NCBI GenBank assembly: GCA_017398805.1
Contig: JAFQEZ010000037.1
Coordinates: forward strand, 1-38,335
DNA length: 38,335 bases
From: Bacteroidaceae bacterium
GTDB lineage: Bacteria > Bacteroidota > Bacteroidia > Bacteroidales > Bacteroidaceae
Direction of reading: 5' to 3'
Part shown: positions 24,243 to 31,890 of the stretch, in pieces
Layout of the letters: each line of letters begins with the position of its first letter
How positions within the stretch are numbered: position 1 is the stretch's first letter
Made by a program: the position numbers and the translations under genes
Notes under the pieces: model-generated
Databases searched by the model: none
What the model saw: only the letters and a program-made list of their open reading frames with translations
What the model was told of the DNA's origin: nothing

Positions 24243-25710
24243 TCAGGAACTTAACCGATGATGCGATATGCGGGAACATCACTGTGTCGTTGTCGACGAA
24301 CGGAACCACCTTGCGGTATGCCTCAAAGATTGCCTCAACAGTCTCTGATGAGCGCATGGGGCGGCGGAACTCCAATGCCTGCGCTGCATTCATCAGCTCA
24401 ATGGCAAGTACGCGCTCGCTGTTCTGTACCACCTTCCACAGCTTGGTAGCGGCATTTGAACCCATGCTCACATGGTCTTCCTGGCCCTGCGATGACGGTA
24501 TCGAGTCGCATGATGCCGGCCAGCAGAGCCCTTTCGACTGGCTCACGATAGAGGCAGCGGTGTACTGCGGAATCATGAAACCGCTGTTGAGGCCTGGGTT
24601 GGCAACAAGGAAGTGCGGCAGACCTCGTGCGCCCGAAATAATCTTGTAAATTCGTCGCTCTGAAATGTTTGCGAGTTCTGCCACAGCAATGGCAAGGAAA
24701 TCCATTGCAAGGGCAATGGGCTGTCCGTGGAAGTTGCCGGCAGAGATGACCTCATCGGTGTCGGGGAATACTGTCGGGTTGTCTGTTGCTGAGTTTATCT
24801 CTGTCTCAAGCACGCTCCAAACGTATGCAATAGTGTCCTTTGAGGCTCCGTGTACCTGTGGAATGCAGCGGAAAGAGTAGGGGTCCTGTACGTGTTTTTT
24901 GGGCTGTTTGATGATTTCACTGCCATCAAGAATCTCGCGTATGTTCTTCGCAGTTTCAATCTGCCCGGCATGCGGACGTATGGCATGTACGTTATGCTCG
25001 AACGGTTCAATGCGACCGTCAAAGGCATCAAGCGACATTGCACCGATGTGGTCGGCCCAACGGCTCAGACGCTTCGCATTTATGATTGAATATACGCCGT
25101 ATGCTTGCATGAACTGAGTTCCGTTGAGCAGTGCAAGGCCCTCCTTTGAACAAAGCGTAATAGGCTGCCAGCCCATTCTCTGCATCAGTTCTCCGCCGCT
25201 TATAATCTCGCCGTCAACCTCTACCTCGCCGAGGCCCAGCAGTGGCAGGCACATATGTGCAAGAGGCGACAGGTCGCCCGATGCTCCGAGCGAGCCCTGT
25301 TCGTATACAACGGGGATTATGTTGTTGTTGAACATATCCACCAGGCGTTGCACGGTAACAAGCTGCACTCCTGAATGTCCGTATGAGAGGGACTGTACCT
25401 TCAGGAGCAGCATCAGTCGTGCAATCTCCTTAGGAACGCGTGCTCCTGTTCCGCATGCGTGTGACATCATCAGGTTCTTCTGCAACTGCGACAGGTTCTC
25501 CTTATCGACTGAAATGTTGCACAGCGAACCGAAACCTGTTGTTACACCATAGATGGGACGCCCGGCATTCTCCATCTTCTTGTCAAGATACTCGCGGCAA
25601 TGGTTTATGCGCTTTACCGCATCGTCACTTAGGGCGATGTTGTAACCCTTGACCAGGATCTCTTCCACCCGGTCAATGGTGAGGTGCTCTGAATTTATGT
25701 AATGAGTCAT
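24220..25710 (-). CDS. hutH: Histidine ammonia-lyase
   Basis: A 496-residue aromatic amino acid lyase. I start it at 25710 (MTHYINSEHLTID): the frame stays open for another 30 codons upstream, but these are translated from the hairpin repeat at 25766 and give an unrelated basic leader. The self-cyclising MIO triad is Ala143-Ser144-Gly145 in GSLGASGDLSPL. Other family blocks are YGVTTGFGSL (54-63), QDPYSFRCIPQVHG and NFHGQPIALAMD. It removes ammonia from histidine to give trans-urocanate, the first step of the pathway. It lies between hutU (435-bp repeat-filled gap) and hutI (overlap). Confidence 0.95.
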   Translation of the reverse strand: MTHYINSEHLTIDRVEEILVKGYNIALSDDAVKRINHCREYLDKKMENAGRPIYGVTTGFGSLCNISVDKENLSQLQKNLMMSHACGTGARVPKEIARLMLLLKVQSLSYGHSGVQLVTVQRLVDMFNNNIIPVVYEQGSLGASGDLSPLAHMCLPLLGLGEVEVDGEIISGGELMQRMGWQPITLCSKEGLALLNGTQFMQAYGVYSIINAKRLSRWADHIGAMSLDAFDGRIEPFEHNVHAIRPHAGQIETAKNIREILDGSEIIKQPKKHVQDPYSFRCIPQVHGASKDTIAYVWSVLETEINSATDNPTVFPDTDEVISAGNFHGQPIALAMDFLAIAVAELANISERRIYKIISGARGLPHFLVANPGLNSGFMIPQYTAASIVSQSKGLCWPASCDSIPSSQGQEDHVSMGSNAATKLWKVVQNSERVLAIELMNAAQALEFRRPMRSSETVEAIFEAYRKVVPFVDNDTVMFPHIASSVKFLNEYELAR

Positions 25711-25765
25711 AATATCTGTTATGTTGGTTAGTCGTTCTTTTGCTGTTGCTTCTTGCTTTCTGTCA

Positions 25766-25848
25766 TTGACTCGTTTTGCTTTTCGCAACCCCAACGGCAT
25801 AACCTACGGCTATGCTACGTTTGACCTGTTGCTGCAAAACTCGCCGAT
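25766..25848 (+). repeat. 82-bp covarying hairpin element, copy E
   Basis: Helices from outside in: GTTTTGC/GCAAAAC, GCAAC/GTTGC, AACG/CGTT, GCATA/TATGC, loop about 9 nt. Borders are TTGACTCG and CTCGCCGAT, followed by AACAAAACTTTGTTTTGTCA. It lies in the transcribed hutU-hutH gap; the remainder of 25711-26145 holds copy D, a dispersed repeat and a period-7 tract. Confidence 0.8.
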
Positions 25849-25887
25849 AACAAAACTTTGTTTTGTCATTCTATATTTGTACTGTCA

Positions 25888-25969
25888 TTGACTCGTTTTG
25901 CTTTTAGTGCACCGCAGGGCATCACTTTTAGCGATGCTGCCTGCGACGTTCACTGCAAAACTCGTCGAT
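25888..25969 (+). repeat. 82-bp covarying hairpin element, copy D
   Basis: Tandem to copy E, starting 122 bp after it and sharing its borders and outer helix GTTTTGC/GCAAAAC. The inner helices differ but still pair: AGTG/CACT, CGCAGG/CCTGCG, GCATC/GATGC. The loop is TTTTAGC-like. Confidence 0.8.
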
Positions 25970-25984
25970 AACAAAACTTTGTTT

Positions 25985-26099
25985 TGTCATTCTGAGTGCA
26001 ACGAAGAATCTCTTCTTTCGTGTTTCTTGAGATCCCTCATGTTCATTCGGGATGACAAGCTCGCGTTGTTAGATGCTTCGCTTCGCTCCAGCATGACAA
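25985..26099. repeat. Dispersed GTCATTCTGA repeat cluster in the hut operon
   Basis: Contains a forward copy (GTCATTCTGAGTGCAACGAA, then GAATCTC), an inverted GAGATCCCTC...GGGATGACA copy, and a GATGCTTCGCTTCGCTCCAG half. It directly continues the 3' border of hairpin copy D. Confidence 0.7.
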
Positions 26100-26102
26100 T
26101 GT

Positions 26103-26137
26103 CCTTTCTCCTTTCTGCTTTCTCCTTTCTGCTTTCT
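26103..26137. repeat. Period-7 tract after hutU
   Basis: Five heptamers: CCTTTCT, CCTTTCT, GCTTTCT, CCTTTCT, GCTTTCT. It ends 8 bp from the hutU stop codon. Confidence 0.8.
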
Positions 26138-26145
26138 CTCAGTTT

Positions 26146-28161
26146 TTATTTATTCTCGTTGAATACTCTTTCAATAAGTTCCTTGTCGGCAAGGTTAGGC
26201 ATTGTTACCTTGAGCAATGGTGTGCGCTCCATTTGGCGCTTGATGGCGAACATCGCACCCTCGTTGCGAGCCCAGCTGCGGCGTGCTATGCCGTTGTTCA
26301 CGTCCCACAGAAGCATCTCTTCGATGTGGCGTGCCGAGTCATCACTGCCGTCAATTACCATGCCGAAGCCGCCGTTCATGACCTCGCCCCAGCCTACGCC
26401 GCCACCATTGTGGATAGATACCCAGGTGGCTCCGCGGAACGAGTCGCCTATGACGTTATGTACGGCCATGTCGGCACAGAACTGCGAGCCGTCGTATATG
26501 TTCGAGGTCTCGCGGTAGGGGGAGTCTGTTCCCGAAACATCGTGGTGGTCGCGTCCGAGTACCACGGGTGCCGAAATCTCGCCTCGTGCAATGGCTTCGT
26601 TGAAGGCGAGAGCAATGCGTGTGCGGCCCTCGGAGTCGGCATAGAGGATACGCGCCTGTGAACCCACGACAAGCCTGTTCTGCTTTGCCTCGCGGATCCA
26701 GTGAAGGTTGTCTGCAAGCTGTCCGTGAATCTCTGCCGGAGCCTCGGCGAGCATCTGCTCAAGCACCTCGGCAGCAAGGCGGTCGGTTGTCTCAAGGTCA
26801 TTCTCGTTGCCCGATGTACATACCCAACGGAAGGGACCGAAACCATAGTCAAAGAACATAGGCCCCATAATGTCCTGCACGTATGAAGGGTAGCGGAACT
26901 TGCCGTCTGCGGCAAGGATGTCCGCCCCTGCGCGTGATGATTCAAGCAGGAACGCGTTGCCGTAGTCAAAGAAATACATGCCGCGTGCCGTGAGTCTGTT
27001 GATGGCTGCCACGTGACGGCGCAGTGACTCCTGCACGCACTCGCGGAAGCGTTCAGGCTCCTCGGCCATCATGCGGTTACTCTCCTCATAGCTGTAGCCC
27101 ACAGGGTAGTAGCCTCCCGCCCATGGGTTGTGCAGTGATGTCTGGTCGCTTCCCAGGTCTACATTCATCTCCTCATCGGCAAGACGCTCCCACAGGTCGA
27201 CTACGTTGCCCACATATGCGAACGATACAATCTCCTTCTTTTCGACAGCCTCTTTTATTCGTGGTATAAGCTCATCAAGCGATGAGTGTAGCTCATCCAC
27301 CCAACCCTGCTTGTAGCGCTTCTCGGCTGCCGCGATATTGATTTCTGCTGTCACGCTCACCACGCCCGAAATGTTTCCGGCCTTTGGTTGTGCGCCCGAC
27401 ATTCCGCCCAATCCTGCGGTCACGAAGAGCATGCCCTTGAGGTCGTTTTGCCCAGGCTTCATGCGCTTGCGTGCGGCGTTCATTACGGTGATTGTTGTGC
27501 CGTGCACAATGCCCTGAGGACCGATGTACATATAGGAGCCGGCAGTCATCTGTCCATACTGCGATACACCCATTGCGTTGAAACGCTCCCAGTCGTCCTG
27601 CGAAGAGTGGTTGGGGATTACCATGCCATTGGTTACGATTACACGCGGAGCATCCTTGTGCGATGGGAACAGTCCTAACGGGTGACCCGAGTACATTACG
27701 AGTGTCTGCTCGTCGGTCATTTCGGCAAGGTACTTCATAGCCAAACGATATTGAGCCCAGTTCTGGAACACTGCACCGTTGCCTCCGTACGTGATAAGCT
27801 CGTGAGGATGCTGTGCCACTGCCTTGTCAAGATTGTTTTGAATCATTAGCATTATTGCAGCAGCCTGACGTGAGCGTGCAGGGTACTCGTCGATTGAGCG
27901 TGCATACATTTCATAGTCGGGACGCAAGCGGTACATATATATACGTCCGTACTGCTTCAATTCCTCAAGAAACTCCGGTGCAAGCTCTGCGTGGTGCTTC
28001 TCGGGGAAGTAGCGCAGTGCATTCGCGAGTGCCAGTTTCTTCTCCTCGTCGGTTAGGATGTCTTTGCGCTTTGGTGCATGGTTGGCACTCTTGTCGTACT
28101 CTCTCTTCGCAGGCAACACATCGGGTATTCCTGCAAGAATATCTTTTTGAAAGTCGGTCAT
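26146..28161 (-). CDS. hutU: Urocanate hydratase (long form)
   Basis: A 671-residue urocanase; the long form is usual in Bacteroidota, whereas the Pseudomonas type has about 555 residues. I start it at 28161 (MTDFQKDILAGIPDVLPAKR). The open frame reaches back to 28275, but those 38 codons translate the dispersed repeat. NAD-binding and active-site blocks include TAGLGGMSGAQPKAG, FDYGFGPFRWVCTSGNENDL (Cys in the position expected for the catalytic region) and SIHNGGGVGWGEVMNGGFG. It uses tightly bound NAD+ to hydrate urocanate to imidazolone-propionate. Repeat-filled gaps of 584 and 435 bp separate it from ftcD and hutH, yet gene order and orientation fit one operon. Confidence 0.93.
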   Translation of the reverse strand: MTDFQKDILAGIPDVLPAKREYDKSANHAPKRKDILTDEEKKLALANALRYFPEKHHAELAPEFLEELKQYGRIYMYRLRPDYEMYARSIDEYPARSRQAAAIMLMIQNNLDKAVAQHPHELITYGGNGAVFQNWAQYRLAMKYLAEMTDEQTLVMYSGHPLGLFPSHKDAPRVIVTNGMVIPNHSSQDDWERFNAMGVSQYGQMTAGSYMYIGPQGIVHGTTITVMNAARKRMKPGQNDLKGMLFVTAGLGGMSGAQPKAGNISGVVSVTAEINIAAAEKRYKQGWVDELHSSLDELIPRIKEAVEKKEIVSFAYVGNVVDLWERLADEEMNVDLGSDQTSLHNPWAGGYYPVGYSYEESNRMMAEEPERFRECVQESLRRHVAAINRLTARGMYFFDYGNAFLLESSRAGADILAADGKFRYPSYVQDIMGPMFFDYGFGPFRWVCTSGNENDLETTDRLAAEVLEQMLAEAPAEIHGQLADNLHWIREAKQNRLVVGSQARILYADSEGRTRIALAFNEAIARGEISAPVVLGRDHHDVSGTDSPYRETSNIYDGSQFCADMAVHNVIGDSFRGATWVSIHNGGGVGWGEVMNGGFGMVIDGSDDSARHIEEMLLWDVNNGIARRSWARNEGAMFAIKRQMERTPLLKVTMPNLADKELIERVFNENK

Positions 28162-28745
28162 GGTATTATGGTTTTGGTCTGTTCTTTTGTTTCGTTTCTC
28201 GTAGTTTTGTTCTCGTTTCTTGAGATCCCTCGTCGCTTGCGCTCTGTCGGGATGACAAGTCCGCGTACTTGTCATCCTGAACGTATGTGAATTATTGTAT
28301 TAAGCGAGTGTAACATGAATTCATTCTATGTTACTCTACGAGCGTTACAATAATCGCCGAAGGCAAGGATCTCTTCTCTCTTCGCGCAGTTTTAGATGCT
28401 TCGCTTCGCTCCAGCATGACAGGTCCGCGGTTTTGTCATTTCGAACCGAAGGGAGACGTGTTGTTGAGGGCTTGCCCGAAAAAATCTCTTATTCGCAGTT
28501 TTTGAGATTCCTCGTCGCTTCGCTCGCTCGGAATGACAAGTCCGCGTTCTTGGGCGGACACGTCGGTACCGCCCCTACAGTCGGCATAACAGTGCTGTTG
28601 TTTACACGTACTTGTCATCCTGAACGTATGTGAAGGATCTCTTCTCTCTTCGCGTTGTTTTGGGATGCTTTGCTCCAGCATGATAATGTCCGCGTTTTTG
28701 GGCGGACACGCCGGTACCGCCCCTACAGTCGCAATGACAATCCGA
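28162..28745. repeat. Repeat-filled gap between ftcD and hutU
   Basis: These 584 bp contain no gene. They hold dispersed GTCAT-type copies at 28218-28290, 28384-28545 and 28612-28689 in both orientations, separated by GCGTTCTTGGGCGGACA-type linkers. Two near-identical 29-bp units (GGGCGGACACGYCGGTACC, ending CGCCCCTACAG) lie at 28552-28580 and 28700-28728, each with GGGCGG/CCGCCC pairing. I see no promoter for hutU in it. Confidence 0.7.
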
Positions 28746-30455
28746 TTATGCGTTTATCTTGCTTTCTACAATCTCCAGAATCTCTTTCTCGGCCTGCTGT
28801 GCAAGAGCCTGTATCTCGTTGGCCTCGTTTATGAAGCGCTCGGCAACCTCGCGGTCCTTCAAGCCTGCGGCATTAATTTTCACGTTGAGACATGCGCCCA
28901 TGACAGCAGATCGTGCAGCCAATGCACCCACTCCTGCGTCTGATACCGAATTAGGGTTGCCCTCTGTCGCCATTGCGCGTACAACATCGAATGCCTTGTA
29001 GGCAGCCTTCATGGTGCGCAGGGGTACTTCTGTTGCGTACAGAGTTGCCACCTGCATGGCCTCTGCGCGTGCTGCTTTCTCCTCGGGAGTGTTCTTAGGC
29101 ATCGCGAATACATCCATTATCTTGTTGAACGCAGCTGTATCCTCGTCAACCAAGGCAAGCAGTTCGTTCATCACGCTCATGCCGTTCTCGGCCCAGTCCG
29201 AGAAGAACTCCCAACGTTCATCCCATCCGGCCTTGTGTGATGAGAGGTTGGCAACCATTGTGCCCAATGCAGCAGCAAGAGCGCCCATATATGCCGATAT
29301 TGAACCACCGCCCGGTGCCGGAGATTCGCTTGCTGTCTCCTCGGCAAAGCCCTTGCAGGTCATGTCAACCAGTTTCTTTGCTCCTTTCTGATCCTCGGCC
29401 TCAAGCATATACTCTATGACCTTCTCCTCAGGCTTGAACTCCTTGAGGGTAGATAGTCCCATGCTCTCTATTGCTATGCGCACAAGTTCCATTTCGGGTA
29501 CGCCGGTCGATCGGCTCTGCTTGCGCAGGAAGTGACGTCCTGCATCAACAAGAACCTTCTTTGGGACAAGTCCCACAATCTCAGTTCCAGTCACGCGCAC
29601 GCCACGTGCGTCGGCCGCACGGCACACCTCGTCAAAGGCTGTGTGGAGTGGGGTGATTGAGAGATTTGTAAGGTTCATCGATACCTGTGCAATGCCATAT
29701 TCATCAATGAACCAGCCGATAGCCTTGCATGCTTTTAATGTACCGGGTTTCATTACCGGTTCTCCGTTCTCGTCCTTTATTATCTTGCCCACGATAGGGT
29801 TACCTTCGCGCATGGGGCGTCCCTTTTCGCGCACGTCGAATGCAATCGCGTTCGCACGGCGTGTGGATGTGGTGTTCAGGTTATAGTTTACGGCAACAAG
29901 AAAATCGCGTGCTCCAACGGCTGTAGCTCCTGTGCGTGCAATACCCTCGTCAAAGGCGCGTGCCCCGAAATCGGGTTGTTCCTCGGCGTTTGTCATCCTC
30001 TCGGGCAGTGCCTCATATTCTCCTTTGCGGCATACGGCAAGGTTGCGGCGCTCGGGCTTGAATGCCGCGGCCTCATAACAGTAGGTCGGCACGCCAAGCT
30101 CATCGGCAATGCGCTTGGCAAGTGTGCGTGCAAGTTCGGCACACTCCTCCATGGTGATGCCTGAAACCGGAATGAGCGGACACACATCGCATGCTCCCAT
30201 ACGTGGGTGCGCACCCTTGTGCTGGCGCATGTCAATAAGTTCTGTCGCACGTTTTATTGATGCTACAGCCGCATCCATTACTGCCTCAGGTTCTCCCACA
30301 AAGGTAACAACGGTGCGGTTGGTGGCCTCTCCCGGGTCGACATCCAACAACTTTACACCTTTGATGCTCTCAATGGCATCAGTTATCATCTTCACTATCT
30401 CCATGTTGCGGCCCTCGGAGAAGTTGGGCACGCACTCGATTATTCTCTTTTGCAT
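28746..30455 (-). CDS. ftcD: Bifunctional glutamate formimidoyltransferase / formimidoyl-THF cyclodeaminase
   Basis: A 569-residue fusion. The transferase part (~1-330) begins MQKRIIECVPNFSEGRN and contains MRQHKGAHPRMGACDVCP. The cyclodeaminase part (~355-565) has the glycine-rich ESPAPGGGSISAYMGALAAA block. The first moves the formimino group of N-formimidoyl-glutamate to tetrahydrofolate, releasing glutamate; the second closes it to 5,10-methenyl-THF with loss of ammonia. This ends the hut pathway without a HutG hydrolase and feeds one-carbon metabolism. In many Bacteroidales the two parts are, as I recall, separate genes, while animals have the fusion. It is the first gene of the operon, 40 bp behind a good promoter. 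Confidence 0.93.
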   Translation of the reverse strand: MQKRIIECVPNFSEGRNMEIVKMITDAIESIKGVKLLDVDPGEATNRTVVTFVGEPEAVMDAAVASIKRATELIDMRQHKGAHPRMGACDVCPLIPVSGITMEECAELARTLAKRIADELGVPTYCYEAAAFKPERRNLAVCRKGEYEALPERMTNAEEQPDFGARAFDEGIARTGATAVGARDFLVAVNYNLNTTSTRRANAIAFDVREKGRPMREGNPIVGKIIKDENGEPVMKPGTLKACKAIGWFIDEYGIAQVSMNLTNLSITPLHTAFDEVCRAADARGVRVTGTEIVGLVPKKVLVDAGRHFLRKQSRSTGVPEMELVRIAIESMGLSTLKEFKPEEKVIEYMLEAEDQKGAKKLVDMTCKGFAEETASESPAPGGGSISAYMGALAAALGTMVANLSSHKAGWDERWEFFSDWAENGMSVMNELLALVDEDTAAFNKIMDVFAMPKNTPEEKAARAEAMQVATLYATEVPLRTMKAAYKAFDVVRAMATEGNPNSVSDAGVGALAARSAVMGACLNVKINAAGLKDREVAERFINEANEIQALAQQAEKEILEIVESKINA

Positions 30456-30493
30456 GACTGCTATATATGTTTAATGGTTACAGTACTTTGTAG

Positions 30494-30501
30494 CAAAAGT
30501 A
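30494..30501 (-). promoter_or_regulatory. Putative -7 element of the hut operon promoter
   Basis: TACTTTTG on the - strand (30501-30494) matches TAnnTTTG exactly, 38 nt before the ftcD start. The region ~20 nt further upstream is AT-rich (TTTTAATGG) with no perfect TTTG -33 element, which could mean an activator is needed. Confidence 0.5.
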
Positions 30502-30602
30502 ATACAAATTGTTTACCATTAAAATATAATATGCAAATATTTAGAAGCTGTAATCAAGAAATCAAACAATAACCTTATATGCAAGTTTAGAAATGGCTGG
30601 AC

Positions 30603-31343
30603 TCACCTAAATAATAACCAAATGAATCCTTTGGATACTGTATTATATATGATGTTATTCTGAAGCCCGATGTCAGGTCGGATGTTCTTGAAGTCTATAT
30701 AGCCGCTTTTGTAAGGGCTGTAATAAACTTGCTTTTCAAATGGATTGTCTATACGATTGTTTACCCAGTTTATATTGCTTCCATTAATTTTGCTTATGTT
30801 TTCACCATTGAGGCTGTTTGTAGTACGCTCAGTTTTGACATATTTTGTCGTATCAGGCTGTTCCTCGGGTTGCATTGATGATAATGTGTCGGGGACTATT
30901 GTATCACAGTCGCTCTTGTCATCGGTCAAGAGATTGCTTTTCACATCATAATCGTAATAAAAATATTCCGGATTGTATAGATAGTCTTCTACCGGATCAT
31001 AGGTCTCGTTGTCAGAGAATAATGAAATCAGTAAGGAGATGCCAAAAAGCGCGAGGAAGAATATGAGTATGTTCCTATTCTTTTCCTTCTCTCTTTCTCT
31101 TCTGCTTTCTTCTATGATATGTGCATACGACTTGCCGGTATTATATACGGAAGTGTTCCCTTGGATTCCATCTGCCGTGAATTCCCTGCATGTCTTGGAG
31201 GCTATATCGAAAAACTCATAGGCAGTTTCGTGGTCAAGACTGTATTTCTCTTTTACTCTGCCGATGATATATTCTTTTCTTCCGTCTCTTACCATCAGTC
31301 CCCATATGAACTTGATGATCTCTTCGTGTCTCTCAGTATTCAT
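30603..31343 (-). CDS. Membrane protein of unknown function, paralogous N-terminal domain
   Basis: A 246-residue protein I do not recognise. Residues 1-60 form a helical domain (EEIIKFIWGLMVRDGRKEYI, then DHETAYEFFDIA) that aligns with the N-terminus of the neighbour at 31401-31736. A charged linker (RREREKEKNR) precedes one membrane helix (91-109, ILIFFLALFGISLLISLF). The C-terminal part is probably outside the membrane, tyrosine-rich (YLYNPEYFYYDYD) and of low complexity. Start at 31343, 57 bp after the upstream gene with no promoter of its own visible. It likely belongs with that gene and perhaps the receptor at 31891. Confidence 0.7.
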   Translation of the reverse strand: MNTERHEEIIKFIWGLMVRDGRKEYIIGRVKEKYSLDHETAYEFFDIASKTCREFTADGIQGNTSVYNTGKSYAHIIEESRREREKEKNRNILIFFLALFGISLLISLFSDNETYDPVEDYLYNPEYFYYDYDVKSNLLTDDKSDCDTIVPDTLSSMQPEEQPDTTKYVKTERTTNSLNGENISKINGSNINWVNNRIDNPFEKQVYYSPYKSGYIDFKNIRPDIGLQNNIIYNTVSKGFIWLLFR

Positions 31344-31400
31344 AATAGTTGTTTTTAGTGATTTGTTACGATGAAAAGGTTCTTTTTGTGTCTGTATTGA

Positions 31401-31736
31401 TTATTCAAGCAATCTCCTTATGAGTTTGTATATCGCAAGTGACACTGTTATTATAAGGAGATATTTGATTCCGCCCGGATATGCGTAGAATAAGTATGTT
31501 ACAAATGCAACCAATAATGCAATACAGATACCGTCCACTGTTTTACTTTTTCTCTTCTTACGTTTTATTTCATCCTCAATCTCCTGTACGATATACTCTA
31601 TAATGGCATTTGCCTCTTCGTGACTGGCTCCGTTTGCAATAAGTTCGTCGATGCTTCTCTGTGGTGTGTAACCATAGTCGCATATGAACCTTATGCCCTC
31701 CTTGAAGTGTGTGTTGTTGAATCTCTTGTTTTTCAT
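31401..31736 (-). CDS. Small membrane protein of unknown function
   Basis: A 111-residue protein starting at 31736 (MKNKRFNNTHFKEGIRFICD); upstream codons in frame would cross the promoter. Residues 10-52 form a helical domain (GIRFICDYGYTPQRSIDEL, then GASHEEANAIIEYIV) resembling the first 50 residues of the next protein. A very basic stretch (KRKKRKSK) precedes two membrane helices (about 68-85 and 90-106) joined by a short YPGG turn, so the N-terminal domain should be cytoplasmic. Function unknown. It has its own promoter and heads a two-gene unit. Confidence 0.7.
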   Translation of the reverse strand: MKNKRFNNTHFKEGIRFICDYGYTPQRSIDELIANGASHEEANAIIEYIVQEIEDEIKRKKRKSKTVDGICIALLVAFVTYLFYAYPGGIKYLLIITVSLAIYKLIRRLLE

Positions 31737-31759
31737 AATGTTTCCGCTTTTCTTTGACT

Positions 31760-31767
31760 CAAAGGTA
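31760..31767 (-). promoter_or_regulatory. Putative -7 promoter element for the small membrane protein pair
   Basis: TACCTTTG on the - strand (31767-31760) matches TAnnTTTG, 23 nt before the start codon at 31736. About 19 nt upstream is TTTT, an imperfect -33 element. Confidence 0.5.
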
Positions 31768-31828
31768 GGGCAGTAATGTGACCAATAAAACAGAAAGGTG
31801 TGGCAAAACAGGAAAAAGGGCATAAAAC

Positions 31829-31867
31829 AGCACTATGCAACACCTCTTAAAGGTATTGCATAGTGCT
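31829..31867 (-). terminator. Terminator of the propeller receptor gene
   Basis: AGCACTATGCAA (31829-31840) and TTGCATAGTGCT (31856-31867) are perfect 12-bp arms. The loop has a further ACCT/AGGT helix. On the - strand it follows the receptor stop by 23 bp and is followed by GTTTTATG. Confidence 0.8.
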
Positions 31868-31890
31868 ATGTGTTTCTGATTATCTTCAGA

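Noticed and set aside
28328-28943. Small open frames in the ftcD-hutU gap
   Set aside because: They consist of dispersed repeat sequence (FRCFASLQHD-type and CHPERM-type peptides) and lack any start context.
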